Shown here: one piece after another, positions 34,100 through 46,925 of the stretch | Position numbering within the stretch: the first letter of the stretch is position 1 | Layout: each line of letters begins with the position of its first letter | Assembly: GCF_029168945.1 (NCBI RefSeq) | Contig: NC_083602.1 | Location: forward strand, 50,095,442-50,159,441 | DNA from: Cannabis sativa | Taxonomy: Eukaryota > Streptophyta > Magnoliopsida > Rosales > Cannabaceae | Reading direction: 5' to 3' | DNA length: 64,000 nt | Translations under genes and position numbers: made by a program | Notes under the pieces: generated by a model | What the model was told of the DNA's origin: nothing | Database searches by the model: none | Seen by the model: only the letters and a program-made list of their open reading frames with translations

Positions 34100-36060
34100 A
34101 CAAATCAAGTGTAGTAGTAGTAAACTCCTCGTAATAGGATCTGAAATGTTGAATTAACCACAACCTTTTCTCCACCATTACTCTTCCTTTAATCACAAAA
34201 TCATTGATAATGTGAAATTCCTCTCTATATGTCTACTCTCTTGGGATACTGGATTCTATACCTTTGGCAACTACTTTTGGTTAATCAGGAAATTAACACT
34301 AGTAGTTTAAGGCAATTTGGAATGATGCCAAAAATGTATAGAACTTTCCTTAGACTGAATAAGTACCTTTCCTGCAACCTTAACATTCAGTCCCTCTCTG
34401 GTAGACCTAGAGACTTCAGATAGGTTTTTACACTTCTCCAAAATCACTATTCCACCCCCAGAGTAACCACCATCTTATCATAAAGATTAAATAGCACAAA
34501 GGCAAATTTCGAAATCCGATATGGTGTAGTCTAAGAGTTTTAAACACACCCTTATAGACTAACATATAGTTCCTCTTCTTTATCTTAAGATTTACTTGAT
34601 TGTCTTCCAATGTTCTTCTCCTGGATTAATCTGATACCTACTCATTACTCCCACTCAACAGCAGGTGTCTGGTCTAAGGCATACAAAAGCATATCTAAGA
34701 CCTCTCACTGTTGATATAAGAAATTCTTTCCTGGCTTTATCTTTTCTAGAATAGTTGAGACTTTTCCTTAGATAAATAAAACCTATGCCTAAGAAGTTGT
34801 GAAGCTTCTATAGATTTCCATTAGAAAGAAAATGCTTCAGCATCTTACTAAAGTAAGTTGCTTGCATTAGAGTAAGCAATTACCAGGTATATCACAAGCC
34901 ATAGGTTTAGATAAACTCAAACCTATAATACTAGGAACAGGAAGTTTTGTTAAGTCCATTGAATGGACTTATAAATGAAAATTTCCTTTTATATCCTTGT
35001 AATAGAAAACTTTAGGTTATTCCATGTGAATGGATTAAACCATAGTTCTATTGGCTTTTCTTCTTAGTTTCTTATCTTGACAATCCATTACTTGTTTAAA
35101 CTCACAATGGATTTTAATCACTAGTGTCTCCCAAGTTATAAGAAGGTGAGTTCCTAGAAACTCTCCCACTACGACAAGGTACTGTGAATTATGTCGAAGA
35201 AAACTAAATGGTATTGATCTCTTCGGTTGTGACAAGACAACAGAGGCAGTGGGATCATCATATGTTATATAAGATGATAGAACACTTTTGGAATCAAGAA
35301 AAATATCTCCTTTATTTGCTACTTGTTTTCAGACTTAATCATTATCTTAGAAAAGTAGTATTTGTTTGAACAAACACTTTCTTATCTATTGACAATGGGA
35401 TGGTCCACCCCTAATCACTTAGAATAGCTAACAAACCATGGTTAACAGTTCTAGCTTTTCTTAAAATTTTGATTAGGTCATCCATGAATCTGGAAAAGAA
35501 TGATTTACATTAAGTATACAACCATTACATCATTCTGAAATTGTATTACCATAGAAGGAATTAGGCAACGACTAGTAACTAATCATCAATATGCAACTCG
35601 AAATTTCTGGGGAGGTAAGTTTGGATATAATTCAAAAATCAATTTAATGATCTTTGAACTGCATCTCTACTAACTATTTCTCCACCCCTATCAGTTCGCA
35701 AGATCTTTAACCACTTACCTTAATGATTTTAACCAGTGCTAGAAATTAATGAAATTTTTAAACATTTCATTTCTTGCTAAAAGGTATAATCTAGAGTTAT
35801 CGTTTTAAGAATACAACGAAAAACTCATATCCACCCCTGAATGTACATCCATCTGCGAATGAGAACTACTTTCAGTGGATATAGGCATATTAACTCTTTG
35901 CAGAGATTGATCTTGTCAAATCCACTATGAACAAGATACAATTGGCATAGATTAAAAAAAATGTGGTAGTGTCTTTTGATGACATAGGTTTAGTTACATC
36001 AAAGAATTCTTAGAATAGTGCAAGTGGATCCTGGTCACAGAATACCTAACTCATATTCCA
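34100..36060 (-). pseudogene. Decayed Ty1/copia pol of C2
   Basis: Inverted counterpart of 14590-16520. The RT/RNase H signature lies at about 34560-34690 on - and includes the same stops (the TTGAGTGGGAGTAATGAG stretch) as C1. Open runs do not exceed about 66 codons (35035-35235). Shared lesions in two separately inserted copies show that the family spread after pol died. Confidence 0.75.
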
Positions 36061-36859
36061 TACAGTTTGAATCCATTAATAAAAGATGGATATTAAACAC
36101 TTCAGAAAGTGTAACTGTATTGTATCTAGAATTAGAAATATAAGAAAATTTCTATTTGGAATCTAAAATTAAAGTCAAAGACTTAAATTTATACCAAATA
36201 TAATGAGTAATTCTATCTTGGACCACCACTAGTATTTTAAACTCTAAGTCAGATTTGCCCATACAAGTAGGAGATTTCTAAGATTGAGGATTTATATCAA
36301 TTGGGAATAGAGTTTCGGGATTATAATCATATGCGTCATTTAATTTCTTAAGAGAAAATATAGAATGACATGAAATGATTTATAGACCATTCATCCAATG
36401 ATATGTTATCGAGCTTTTCGAAATGAATAAGCTAAGAGGAATTAGAATAATTTCGTTTATAAATAAGAATCCAACGATGCTTCGATTAGCGAAAGACAAA
36501 GTAATCTTATTTATGTAATCTTCTTGTTTCATATTGTAAAAATACTAGTCTAAGGTGTCATCAATTGATGAACAGCTAGATGTTGCATATACAATATTTA
36601 TCTTTCGAGATCTTACACTATTATGTATGTCTAATGGTGAAAATCCATTAGGGATTTATCTCATTAGATAAACAAACATGTTAGACCAACCATGAAGATT
36701 CGAAATTAAACTACAATTTAATAACAGAAATTAACATGGTTCAATATAAATTCATACACAATTCAGAAATTATTAAACATATAGCAAGTAGGAATGACCA
36801 GTAAAAATACTAAAACATACAATCCTAAATAATTTCCAAGGTTTTCAACAAACTGGTAC

Positions 36860-37080
36860 AGTGTCCCGGTAGGCGAGAGTCAAAGTATCATTCATTGAAT
36901 AGAGTTGTCAGCTCATCTAAAATAGAAACCATTCTAGCAACCTTTTATTCGATCAAAATAAGAATCCAACGTTGTCCCGGTAGGCGAGAGTCAAGGTTAT
37001 TCTTATTTTATGAGCTTTCACCATTGTTTCTTGTTTTATGAGTTTATCTCTAAGTAGTCACCGTAGGGGAGAGTCTAAAT
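36860..37080 (-). repeat. Recurrent GACTCTCGCCTACCGGGACA motif in C2
   Basis: On +, TGTCCCGGTAGGCGAGAGTC lies at about 36861-36880 and again near 36973-36994, with a related CACCGTAGGGGAGAGTC near 37060-37076. Spacing and order mirror C1. Confidence 0.7.
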
Positions 37081-37249
37081 AGAGATGAAAACTCACAAAA
37101 CACTTATCAAATGAAATCTTATGGTGTTAAATGCGTTCAACGAATAACCATCCATAGGGGGACGAAGTCTAGCATCTCGAGGTTATATTGAAAACATTTA
37201 ACTTTTGTAAGACCAACAATGGAGATCAAATATCTTAATAATAATCAAG

Positions 37250-40200
37250 CTCATTATTTAAAGTGAGTTGTATTTTCTTTGATTCACTTTATTTAATCTA
37301 TTTATTTTAAATATATATTTATTTAAAATTTCCAATTTAGAATGAAAAATTCTAAATATAAATTTTAATTTAATATTTATAAATTTTACTTAGATGGATA
37401 TGAAAATAACATGAATTATTTCCATCTTAGTAATAATTTCCAATAAATATTTAGAAAAATATTCAATTTAAGTTGTTTCAAAATTAATTTAAATTAATTT
37501 ACAACTCAAATTTAATTTTCTATAAATATATATTGCATTTCAAAAAATTAAAGTATTCAAGGACACAATTTTCGAAAATGCATGTTAAAATAAAAAATTA
37601 ATCCTGAAAAAATTATTCTAATTTAATGTTGGCCCAAAATTAATTAATAAAATTAATTTACAACAAAAAAAATATAATTTTCCTATTTAATTAAATATAT
37701 AAGAAAAATTTCAAATATTTAAGTATGATGATGAAAATTAACTTAAATATCAATTTTCTATTTAATTAAATACACTACAAAAATACTTCAAGCAAAAATA
37801 TCATCTATCTAGATTTTCCTTTGATTAATTAATTCAATTTCTAATAATATACTTTAATTCAATTTATTTTAAATTAATCAATAAATGAAAAAATCATTGA
37901 TTTAAGTTGATCCAAGAATTAATTAAAATAAATAATTAATTTACAACTTAATCTATTTTTCAAGATAAATTCAAAATCATCTTGCATTATGAAATGCAAT
38001 TTCGAAAATTGATTAATAAAATAAAGAAAAAAATATATTTTGAAAATTATTTAAATTTAGTTGAAAAAATAAATTTCAACTAAAAATAATTTTCTATTTA
38101 ATTAAGTGTCATGAAAAAGAAATATTTAAGTATCATGGTGAAAATCAACTTAGATATTTAATTTTCAAATTAATTAAATGTATTAAATTCAATAAATAAA
38201 TAATTAAGTGTAGAGAAGGCTTAATTATTAATCTCTAGTTTAATACTAGGAAAAAATATACTTAAAATAAATTGTACCAAAATTAATTATTAAATAATTA
38301 ATTTTACAATGTATAATATTTTCCTATTTAATATTAGAAATAATAAGGAGTCTAGAAATAACTATCAGAAAATATCTTATTTGACTAAGTATCTTTTCCA
38401 GAAAATTTGAAAAAATATCTAATTTAAGTTGTATTAGAAAAAAAATCTAGAACTTAAATATTTTCAAATTTAAATTTAATTAAATATCAAAAATTAAGTT
38501 GTAACCACTTAATTTGAAAATATTTCATTTTAAGTTAATATTCGAAAAGATATTAACTTAAGAAAATATCTAAAATATTCCATTTTAAGTTAATATTCGA
38601 AAAGATATTAACTTAAAAAAATATCTAAAGAATCTTAATAACCAATGCCTAAAATTCCTTAACTTAATTTTGAAATTTTAAATCCAAAAGATATTCAGAT
38701 TTAAGTTGGTTAGTTGAAGATAACTAAATGTCAACTTAAATAGGAATATTTAATGAAAAATTTAAATTAAGCTCCAGAAAGAATCTAGATGGTTATAATT
38801 CTATATTTAATTAAATACAAGAAAATACATATAGTTTAGCTTAGAATAAAAAATTCTTTAAACTATAATTTTCTTAAATTAATTTCAAAATAAATGAAAT
38901 TAATTATGTTGCTAATCAATTTTATTAGGTTAAACTAGTTTAATTAACCTAGTACAGTTATTCAAATCAGGCAAATGGGCCTTCACAATTGGGGTGGTTC
39001 ATGTGAGGGGGTGCTGGGTTCAGTATTGCGTACCCACTACTATGGCTCCCAACTCTCACACAAGGCCCAAAAGAGAGGAATTTAACCTTAAAATAAACAA
39101 CTGTTATTAATTGAATAGGCCCAAAAACTAAATGGGCCTAAATAAAATCTATCAAGAACTATGATATTTTATTTAGCAACAACAACCTATATGCATCTAT
39201 AATGAAATTAAACACATAGGCTCACACAGGCACACTTTGGATGGGTCCTATCATGTTGCTAGGTCATACAGAGATGAAAGAAGATTGTGAAAATTACCTG
39301 TTACAAATTATTTACTTGACCAAGGGAGCCATGAGTTAAAATGAGATCATTGGATCTGTCAACAAGTTAACCATGGCTATTTGCAATCAAGCAATAATAG
39401 GTTTTGAAAACTTACACACAAGCTAAAACACATACTCCTGCAACAAGGTTAGCTGGATAGTTGGATGTAGGATTTATTTAATTTTAAATTAAATAATTAA
39501 TTTCGAAATAATTAATTAAATAAATAAAATATTTATTTTTCGAAAATTAAAAAAAGATAAAAAAAAATTCGAAAATTTTAAAAAAAATTTAAATTTAAAA
39601 TTAAACCTACAATTTTGAAAAATTAGGTTTCAACCAACCTAAATATCATTTCAAAATTTGTTATCCTACTTTTAAAATTTAAATGTTATTTTATAAATAA
39701 AAATTAAATAAAAAATTAAAAAAGATAAATGAATATCTTTTTCAGATTTTAAATGTAATTTAAATAAATAAAATAACAAAATTTAAAAGTTAGCAAAATA
39801 TCTTACATCCTTTAAAAATTACATGATTATAGTTATCTTATTTTAAATTTAAATAAGGTCAATTTATTAAAAAAAAAAATTTTAAATATTTTAAATCTGA
39901 CCTTAAATTTAAAAATAAGATAAGATATAATCAAATTTTAAAATAAGATAGATTATTAAGCAAAAAGATAGATACTAACTATTTTCAAATTCAAATTACA
40001 CTAATATCTTGAATTAAATTTAAAAAATATTAAATTAATTCAAAATGATAATTAGAATTGAATTAGGGATAGTAATAGTATAAATACAGAACGACACAAA
40101 AAATCGGAAGTTAATTCCATGAAAAAGCATGAAAAAACGAAGAAAAACGAAAAAATTGTGAGATGTACGGACAGTTTTCGCGATCGCAGGAAAATTTCAA

Positions 40201-40460
40201 CACAGCTCCGATTTTTTCAAATCTTCAAAAAATCATAACTAATTCAAATTAAATCGAAATTGAGTTCTGTAAAAAAAGTAACTTGCTTAATTTTTTCCAT
40301 ACTATCTAATAAAAATAATTCCAGGAACAGAATCACAATTATTTTTAACGAAAATTCACAAACATCAATCAATCATCAAATAACACTCAATACAACATGA
40401 TACCATCCAAAAACAAACAAACAATCGTTTTAAAGTCCAAATTTCTTGCAAGTAAATCAA
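37250..40460 (-). other. C2 leader and AT-rich interior, non-coding
   Basis: Collinear, inverted, with 677-2094 plus 11681-13400 of C1 and lacking G1. The G1 empty site lies at about 39025-39045. No gag or other frame is seen. Confidence 0.7.
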
Positions 40461-40467
40461 TTACCAT

Positions 40468-40480
40468 GGCTCTGATACCA
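40468..40480 (-). other. Primer-binding site of C2
   Basis: TGGTATCAGAGCC on -, two bases inside the 5' LTR end at 40483. Perfect initiator-Met type. Confidence 0.9.
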
Positions 40481-40482
40481 GT

Positions 40483-42375
40483 TGTTGGAATTTATTTTAC
40501 CAGGATCTTAGATCTACTCACAAGTATGTTGATTAACACCCTAAATATGAACTTTCTAAAACGATGAAATAAACACATATAAAGTTTAGGAAACCTTACA
40601 TTGGGTGCAGCGGAATATAATGACTCCTTCCGTTCAGATATCTAGCCCTTGATTCCAGACTGTAGCAGAGCATTATCAATATCTGAACCTGGATCTCTTT
40701 TTCTGAATCTTTGATGCTAAAACTCCTTTGCTGAATGTCTTTCTTCACGATCTTCCTCACTATGATTGAGGTATCACTTGCTGTGTGTGGGCACTACTCT
40801 TACACTAAGAATTTTGAAATCTCAATGAGGAAGAGAGAGAGTGGGTTCGGCCAAAGATAGGGAGAGAGAAGGCTCAGTTTTTTCTGAATGAAAAAGTAGA
40901 AAATTTAAGTGTAATTTTCCTGAAGCCTTCACTATCTATTTATAGCATTCCACTAGAGTTAGGTTTGAATTATTTGGCATTAAAATAATGAAAATATCAG
41001 TTTAAATTTCCTACAAAAGTGGCTGGCCCTATACTAGTGGATTTGGGCCTCACTTTTTGCAATTTTGCAGTTTTATCTTTTATGCATCTGATTTTTTCAA
41101 AAACGCCAATTTTCAAATTCAACCTTTTAAATGCCAATTCTAACTATTTAATAACTATCAATAATTATTAAATAATATTGTCATTTATCATATTTATTAA
41201 TTGAACCATACAAAGTATCATAATTAACAAATATGCCCCTAAAACTCTTTCTTTACAATTTCGCCCTTACTTAGTGAAAAAATTCACAAATAGACATAGT
41301 CTAATTTGAGAATTATAATTGATTAATCAAAACCAATTATATGAGTCTTACAAGCAATATTATCTCAACTAGTGCGGGGACCATGGGTCTATATAACCGA
41401 GCTTCCAATAAGTAGATCAAGAATTTAGCACTAAAATTCACTAACTTATTAATTCTTCGTTGAATCCACGCATAGAACTTAGAATTGCACTCTCAGTATA
41501 ATAGAATGCTCTATATGTTCCACCATATAGATACATCATTAGTTATCCATTGTTATAATCCTAATGTGATCAATGATCCTCTATATGAATGATCTACACT
41601 GTAAAGGGATTAGATTACCGTAACACCCTACTATGTATTTTATCCTTAAAACACTTGACCCCGTATAAATGATATTTCAGCTTATGTGAAATGAGTACTC
41701 CACCATTTATGTTCGTTTGGTCAAGCTCGAATGAGATCATCCTTTGCTTACTATTCGCCAGATAGAAGCTATAGATTCCATGTTTATGCTAGCGCTCCCA
41801 CTCAATTGCACTACCGTGTTCCCAAAATGTACGTATCACCCTGACCTAAAAGTAGGCTTAACTAACAAATCAAAGAACACGAATAGCCTTTCAAGATTGA
41901 GCCTAATCATAACAGGATTAAGATCATTTGATCTAGGATCAACTAGGCGATATTGACTTGAATAGATATTACGGTAAGTTGAATAAATCTAAGTCAAAGT
42001 TCAATATCGGTCCCTTCCGATGCATACTCCATGCATCCAACCTGAGCTTTACTTTAACCAATGCTCTGGAAAGAACATAGCACTTCTACAAATGCAAGTA
42101 AACTCTGTTGTAGATTATCATATCAGTAAAACCCTATGTCTGATAAATCTAGGAAACTTTATTCACATAATCATGTTTACTTTCCAATGTGTTGACGGCA
42201 CAATAAACAGGATCAAGTATGTGAAAAGGGTTTCAGATGAATTTATACATTATGTACATATAATCATGAAATAAATCATGTGAACCATGCAACATTAAAT
42301 GTTATTTCTGATCTATATTAATAAGTAAATCTGATTATATTGAAATGAGTTTTATTTAGGGCATAAAACCCAACA
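40483..42375 (-). repeat. 5' LTR of C2 (1893 bp)
   Basis: Partner of 32144-34036 and flanked on the right by TSD aagag. TATA at 40936-40945 on -. Confidence 0.93.
40936..40945 (-). promoter_or_regulatory. TATA box of C2 5' LTR
   Basis: CTATAAATAG on -. This would be the promoter driving C2 transcription leftward. Confidence 0.75.
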
Positions 42376-42380
42376 AAGAG
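42376..42380. repeat. TSD aagag, right, of C2
   Basis: Second copy, directly followed by TTCACTGAC of the integrase. Confidence 0.93.
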
Positions 42381-43007
42381 TTCACTGACTTTTGCAACCA
42401 ACACGGAGTCATTAAAAGCTTCTCCGCAGTGGCAAGACCGCAAACAAACGGACAAGCAGAAGTGGTCAACAAAATCCTAAAGGTCACCCTAAAGAAAAAG
42501 CTGCTGGCCTGCAAAAACAATTGGCCTGAAGAATTTCCAAGAGTGTTATGGGCCTACCGGACGACCCCAAGAACTACGACCGGCCACTCGCATTTTTCAA
42601 TGGCGTACGGTTGTGAAGCAATGGTCCCAGTGGAAACGTTATTCCCGTCCCACAGGAGAACAACTTATGATCCAGCAACAAACCAAGCTTTATTACATGA
42701 AGCGTTGGATCAAGTTGAGGAAATCCGGGACGAGTCTCAAATACGAATGGCGGCTTATCAAAAGAAGGTGACTAAGTACTTTAACTCTAAAGTCAAAAAT
42801 AGAAAATTCACTATTGGCGATATGGTCTTAAGAAGAGTCTTTCCAGCCACCCAAGAACCCGGAGTGGGGGTACTTAAACCAAATTGGGAAGGGACATATG
42901 AAATTGAGGATGAGATCGGCTTCGGAACCTATAAGCTAAAAAGATTGGACGGAACCATCGTGCCAAGGGCTTGGAACGCCGATCATCTCCGGAAGTATTA
43001 TCAATAG
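42376..43007 (+). pseudogene. Tat integrase, C-terminal part
   Basis: Continues the frame of 31947-32143 after C2 with FTDFCNQHG and then NGQAE, whose Glu is the third catalytic residue. Counting across the gap gives 35 residues between the second Asp and this Glu. The C-terminal DNA-binding part ends RAWNADHLRKYYQ before TAG 43005-43007. There is no chromodomain, unlike G1/G2, which fits a Tat-type element. Confidence 0.88.
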
Positions 43008-43405
43008 TCCAAATATGTAAACTTAGGCCTTGTTGAATTTGTACCGTAAAAGTGTATGCAACCTCTAAATTTTAAATAAAACTGAGTGCCTTAAAAACAA
43101 AATTTTCATGCCACTCAGGGGGGGTACTAAGGCCTACCACATGGACGAATTTAAAACAGACCAAAAGTAAAAGCAAGACCAAACAGAATATATATCAAAG
43201 TGAACATATATATTTAAAATATCCTGACCCAAAGGGCAGGTTCAAAAAAAATATATATATAATATACCAAGGGCCTAGGGACGGGCCTTTATAACTGTCT
43301 CCCCTTAAAAGATAATCCAAATTGTCTTAAAGAAAAGAAAAAAGACTGTATATAAAAGAAGAAAAATATGATTGTAATGGTGAAATCTTTGTTGGACTCC
43401 GCGGC
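43008..43405. other. Spacer between Tat pol and antisense gene
   Basis: AT-rich with an ATATATATAAT tract near 43250. It would hold the 3' ends of both convergent transcription units. No frame seen. Confidence 0.6.
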
Positions 43406-46274
43406 CTAATCAATGCAAGGAGGAAGATGAGGGCCCCGACGCGCTTCAAGTAAAGCATCAAGCCTTTTCTTCTTCTCCCGGAACTTAGCAAGAGCCTCTT
43501 CAGGCTGGGGATAGAAGTCAAGCTTGATACTCTGGCCATTTGACTGCCAGGCCATGTAGACGCCGTCATCAAAGCGCTTGGCGCAATGCTTGCATGAGAT
43601 GGGGGTCAGAAGCTCATCTCTTTTGGCCTTCTTCAAGGCCTGATCTCTGAAGTCCCTCAGCTCCTTCACCTCCACGGTCAGGTTGGCCGTAGACTACAAG
43701 TCTGCCTGGTGCAACTCCTCTAAGGACTTCACCTTGGCAGCCATCTCGTCCATAGCTTCCCTGGCCTCCCGAAGCTCACGTCTGGTCGTGGCTAAGGCCT
43801 CGTCCTCCACCTTCAGCGCCTCCTGGTGCCTCGCCTCCACCTCAGCCTCCCTCTGCTTGGCCTCCTCTCGGAACTTCGCCTCTGCAAGGGCCTCCCTTTC
43901 TTGAGCCTGCTCTTGGAATGCCTGCCTTTCAGCAGATAAGTCCCGCAGGATCCTCACAGCCTCGTCTATGCCCCCGAATTCAGACATGACGAAGCCATGA
44001 TCAATTAAGGTCTTAGAAAGGCGGCCGGTCTCGGCAATAATCTGAAAAAAGAGACAAGAGTGAGATCAGATGCCTTAGACAAAATATCAAAGGAGGGAAT
44101 AGATTACAAACACTCACCGAGGCCATGGCAGAGCTAATATCTTGGACCTGGTAAATAGAGTTCAGAGAGGCGCAAGCAGCATATCTTTTAGGCATGAATT
44201 GAGTCAGGTGGGAAACAAACTGGCTGGTCATCTCCGAGGCAAAGGGAGCTAAGGTTGGCCTGATAAAGCGGTTAAACCAGTCCGTCACCAGATCCATGTT
44301 CAGGTCCCACGGATTCCGAAAGGCGTCCTCGTGAAGAGTGTTCTGCTGCTCCTCCCACAAAATCTCCTTCAAGGCCTCCACCTCAGCATGCCCCCGACTG
44401 TACTCGTCAAGGGCGTAGTTGTGTTTGGCCACTCGAAGATTTTGCCTCTCCTCGTCCGCGGGAACCGCTATCAACACTATGCCGTGCGGCACAGTGTATT
44501 CCTCCGCTTCGGAAGGAATTCCAGAATCATTGCTCGGCGCCGGAGTGTCCCCCCTTCGGGTCCGCTTAGAAGGTTCAGCCTCCACCATCTTGCCCTTTCG
44601 CTTACGCTCAAGGGCGGCCGCGTCTGCCACCTCTACTTCCTCGACTTCCTCCTCGTTTATCAAGACGATCGCGCCTGAAGGGGCATTGGAGGAGGACCTC
44701 CCGGGGGTCACCGACTGGGAGGGAGCCAAAGGAAGAGAGGCATCGGGACTGTAGGCCTCACCAAGAGTGGCCAAGACATCCTCCATAGGCCTGACTGCTG
44801 CAACAAAGAAATATGCTAAGTGTTAGGATATTCATGAGAAAGGCATGCACTCAGCAAAAAAGCAATAAAACTAGTCCTACCCTGACTCTCTAATTCGGCC
44901 CTAGCAAAGTCTCGAATCATAACGCTAGCTTCATCATCCCCGAGAAAGCTGTCTGAGGGAAGAAACCCGCTGGAAGATAAGTGGGCTGAGTGATCCATGG
45001 GAATAGGAGCCGGAGGTCCAGAACCCATCTGGGATCGACCTTAAAAATGGCCTAAGTGGGAGAAGTAGTACTCTTTGGCATGATTCCCCCACCGGGTAGA
45101 AGGCATTCTAAACCTACGAAGGCGCTCATCGAACCCTATAGGTCTAAGGTGGGCATACTCTCGGACGGGAGGAACATAATGTATTATTAAAGGAGACTTA
45201 CCAGAACCCGAAGTGTTGGCATCGGGAGCACCAGTATTGGGGACCGGGACCACAGGCTTGGGCCTAGGGGTCCTTCGCTCCGGCGGAGTTTCCAGGCAAA
45301 GAGTCCTCCCGGTAGCCGCCTGGTCCTTGATGTAGGCCAGCTCTTGTTCCCTACTTCTGGTACCGGTCCTCCGCCATGGCAATAATGTCCTCCCGGAACG
45401 CCTTTCCTGCGGCCGGAGCCCTCACGTTCGGGCAGATGACTTAGGGGAGATTGAAGTCATCCACCGACTGGTTCCCCAAAATCAGCTTGGCCTTCCGACA
45501 GTTCGCTGTCGTGACCAACTCCCCAACATCGAGGGCCTTCTTGTCATATGTGGAGAAGGTCTTGGCTCGCTGAAGAAATACTTGGGTAGGCGCAGTTCGC
45601 ATGTAAGGAGGGATCCTAACCCACTCCGTGAGAAGCTCCGGGCAGCCCATGGCCTGGAAACCGGAGGAGAAGAAGAAGCGGTGGCGATACTCCTTCACAT
45701 GTTTTTGGTGGTTGAAAGGGACCGGGCCCTCATTCAAACGATGAGCTCGGAGGCCATAAAATCCATCTTTAAATTTATCCCCCTTCTTGGGAATAGAAAC
45801 AAGTTCATAAAAATACAATATTTTAGTCGGGCTAGGCGAACCCCAGCTCCGGGCGGCATAAAAAATAAACAAGCCTGAAAGCAGGTGGTAAGCTTGGGGA
45901 ATTAGTTGGTACGGCGCGAGGCCAACAAAAACAAGAAACTTTATAAAATAATCCTAGAGAGGGAGCATGGCCCCAGACATCAAGTGGGTCTGACTCCAAG
46001 CTCCAAAGCCCCCGTAGTTATGGTTGGGCGTCTCCTCGTCCCGAGGCAGCCGGTGGAAGGTCCCAGAGACCGAAGGTTTGATGCCTGCCACCACCACAAT
46101 CTTCTCCAGCTGGTGAGCGCAAGTCAGCGTGGAGTGGAGCTCAGCCGCCTCCCATCCGTTGGCATGGGACTTGTAATTCTCCTGGGCCACAGGACCCTGC
46201 ATGACCTCCTCCAGGGTGGCCAAACGAACTTCTCCTTTCTTGGCAGATTTGGAACCGGATGCGGATGCAGACAT
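43406..46274 (-). pseudogene. Antisense spliced accessory gene of the Tat element (coiled-coil, 'putative gypsy-type transposon' protein)
   Basis: Four coding exons can be modelled on -: 46274-45202, 45039-44881, 44797-44118, 44041-43406. The introns (45040-45201, 44798-44880, 44042-44117) have GT...AG ends and compatible phases. Exon 1 encodes a start MSASASGSKSAKKG and, near 45600-45870, a stretch (KILYFYELVSIPKKG) resembling the plant 'putative gypsy type transposon' domain (PF04195-like, from memory). Exon 3 has an acidic/basic linker with a KRKGKM basic cluster. Exon 4 is a long Glu/Ala/Arg coiled coil (43700-43990). Breaks are TAG 45954, TAA 45441, a one-base shift near 45360 and TAG 43694, so this copy is dead. 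Function unknown; antisense genes at this place are known in Tat-lineage elements. Confidence 0.8.
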
Positions 46275-46282
46275 TTTTGGTT

Positions 46283-46744
46283 CTGAAAAAATAGAAAAAT
46301 CCAGCAGTTAGGCCCCGAACCAAACCCTAATGTTCAAAAAAAGGAATGGGGGTCCCCTAACCGCTGGAAAGAGGCCCCCTCCGGACACTTGCCAAATAGG
46401 AAAGCCCCAAGAAGTTTTCCTTGACAAGAGTCGTGTGCAAGAATCCCAAAGGTACTGACATTGCAAATAAAAAGAGGAACAGAGAAAAAAAAAAAAAAAG
46501 AGGGGTAATGCCGAAAAGGCAAGGTACTCTAAGCCCTAAAGTTGTCATTACGTGGGATGAGGATGGTTCCTCAAAGAAAACGCAGTGAAAAGAAGTAATC
46601 TAAAAGCAAAAAGGAGGAATTTAGCACATCATTCAGAAACTCGAACAAAACCATTCCCAGAAGTTCAAACATCCAACCCAGAAATCATAAAAACGTTCTA
46701 TATAAACGAACAGTGAGAAAGTATACGGTATACGAAGGACTTAC
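46283..46744 (-). other. 5'-UTR intron of the antisense gene
   Basis: Donor CAT|GTAAGT at 46744 and acceptor TTTTTTCAG at 46283 (both on -), nine bases before the ATG at 46274. This leader intron supports the chosen start. The ORFs at 46334-46548 fall within it and are not coding. Confidence 0.7.
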
Positions 46745-46918
46745 ATGAAGTTTGAAGGCTGGGGGTTGGTGTTGATCACTGGTAAAACGAAGACTGGCAA
46801 CGTCGAAGGAATGAGAGCAGGAAATCAATTGTGTTTAAAGCTTCTTTTCTCTCTAGAAAAACTCTTAAGAAAATTTGGTGAAATGCTGAAAGTAACCAAA
46901 TGAAGTAAGAAGGCTGGC

Positions 46919-46925
46919 TTTTATA
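46919..46925 (-). promoter_or_regulatory. TATA box of the antisense gene
   Basis: TATAAAA on - (context GGCCTATAAAAGCC), about 175 bases upstream of the leader-intron donor. It indicates a promoter independent of the LTR and pointing against pol. Confidence 0.7.

Larger units (their letters stand above)
32144..42375 (-). mobile_element. Ty1/copia family C, copy C2 (-), structurally complete, non-autonomous
   Basis: On -: 5' LTR 40483-42375, PBS 40468-40480, interior to 34037, PPT 34037-34050, 3' LTR 32144-34036, TSD aagag on both sides. Both LTRs are 1893 bp and differ at few places in the stretches I compared, so the insertion is recent. Its pol is nevertheless a decayed remnant with the same stops as C1. 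It was therefore probably copied with enzymes supplied by another element. No other sequence is nested in it. Confidence 0.92.

Noticed and set aside
46334..46548. ORFs of about 62 codons upstream of the antisense gene
   Set aside because: They lie inside the modelled 5'-UTR intron (46283-46744) and contain Phe runs from a poly-T tract.
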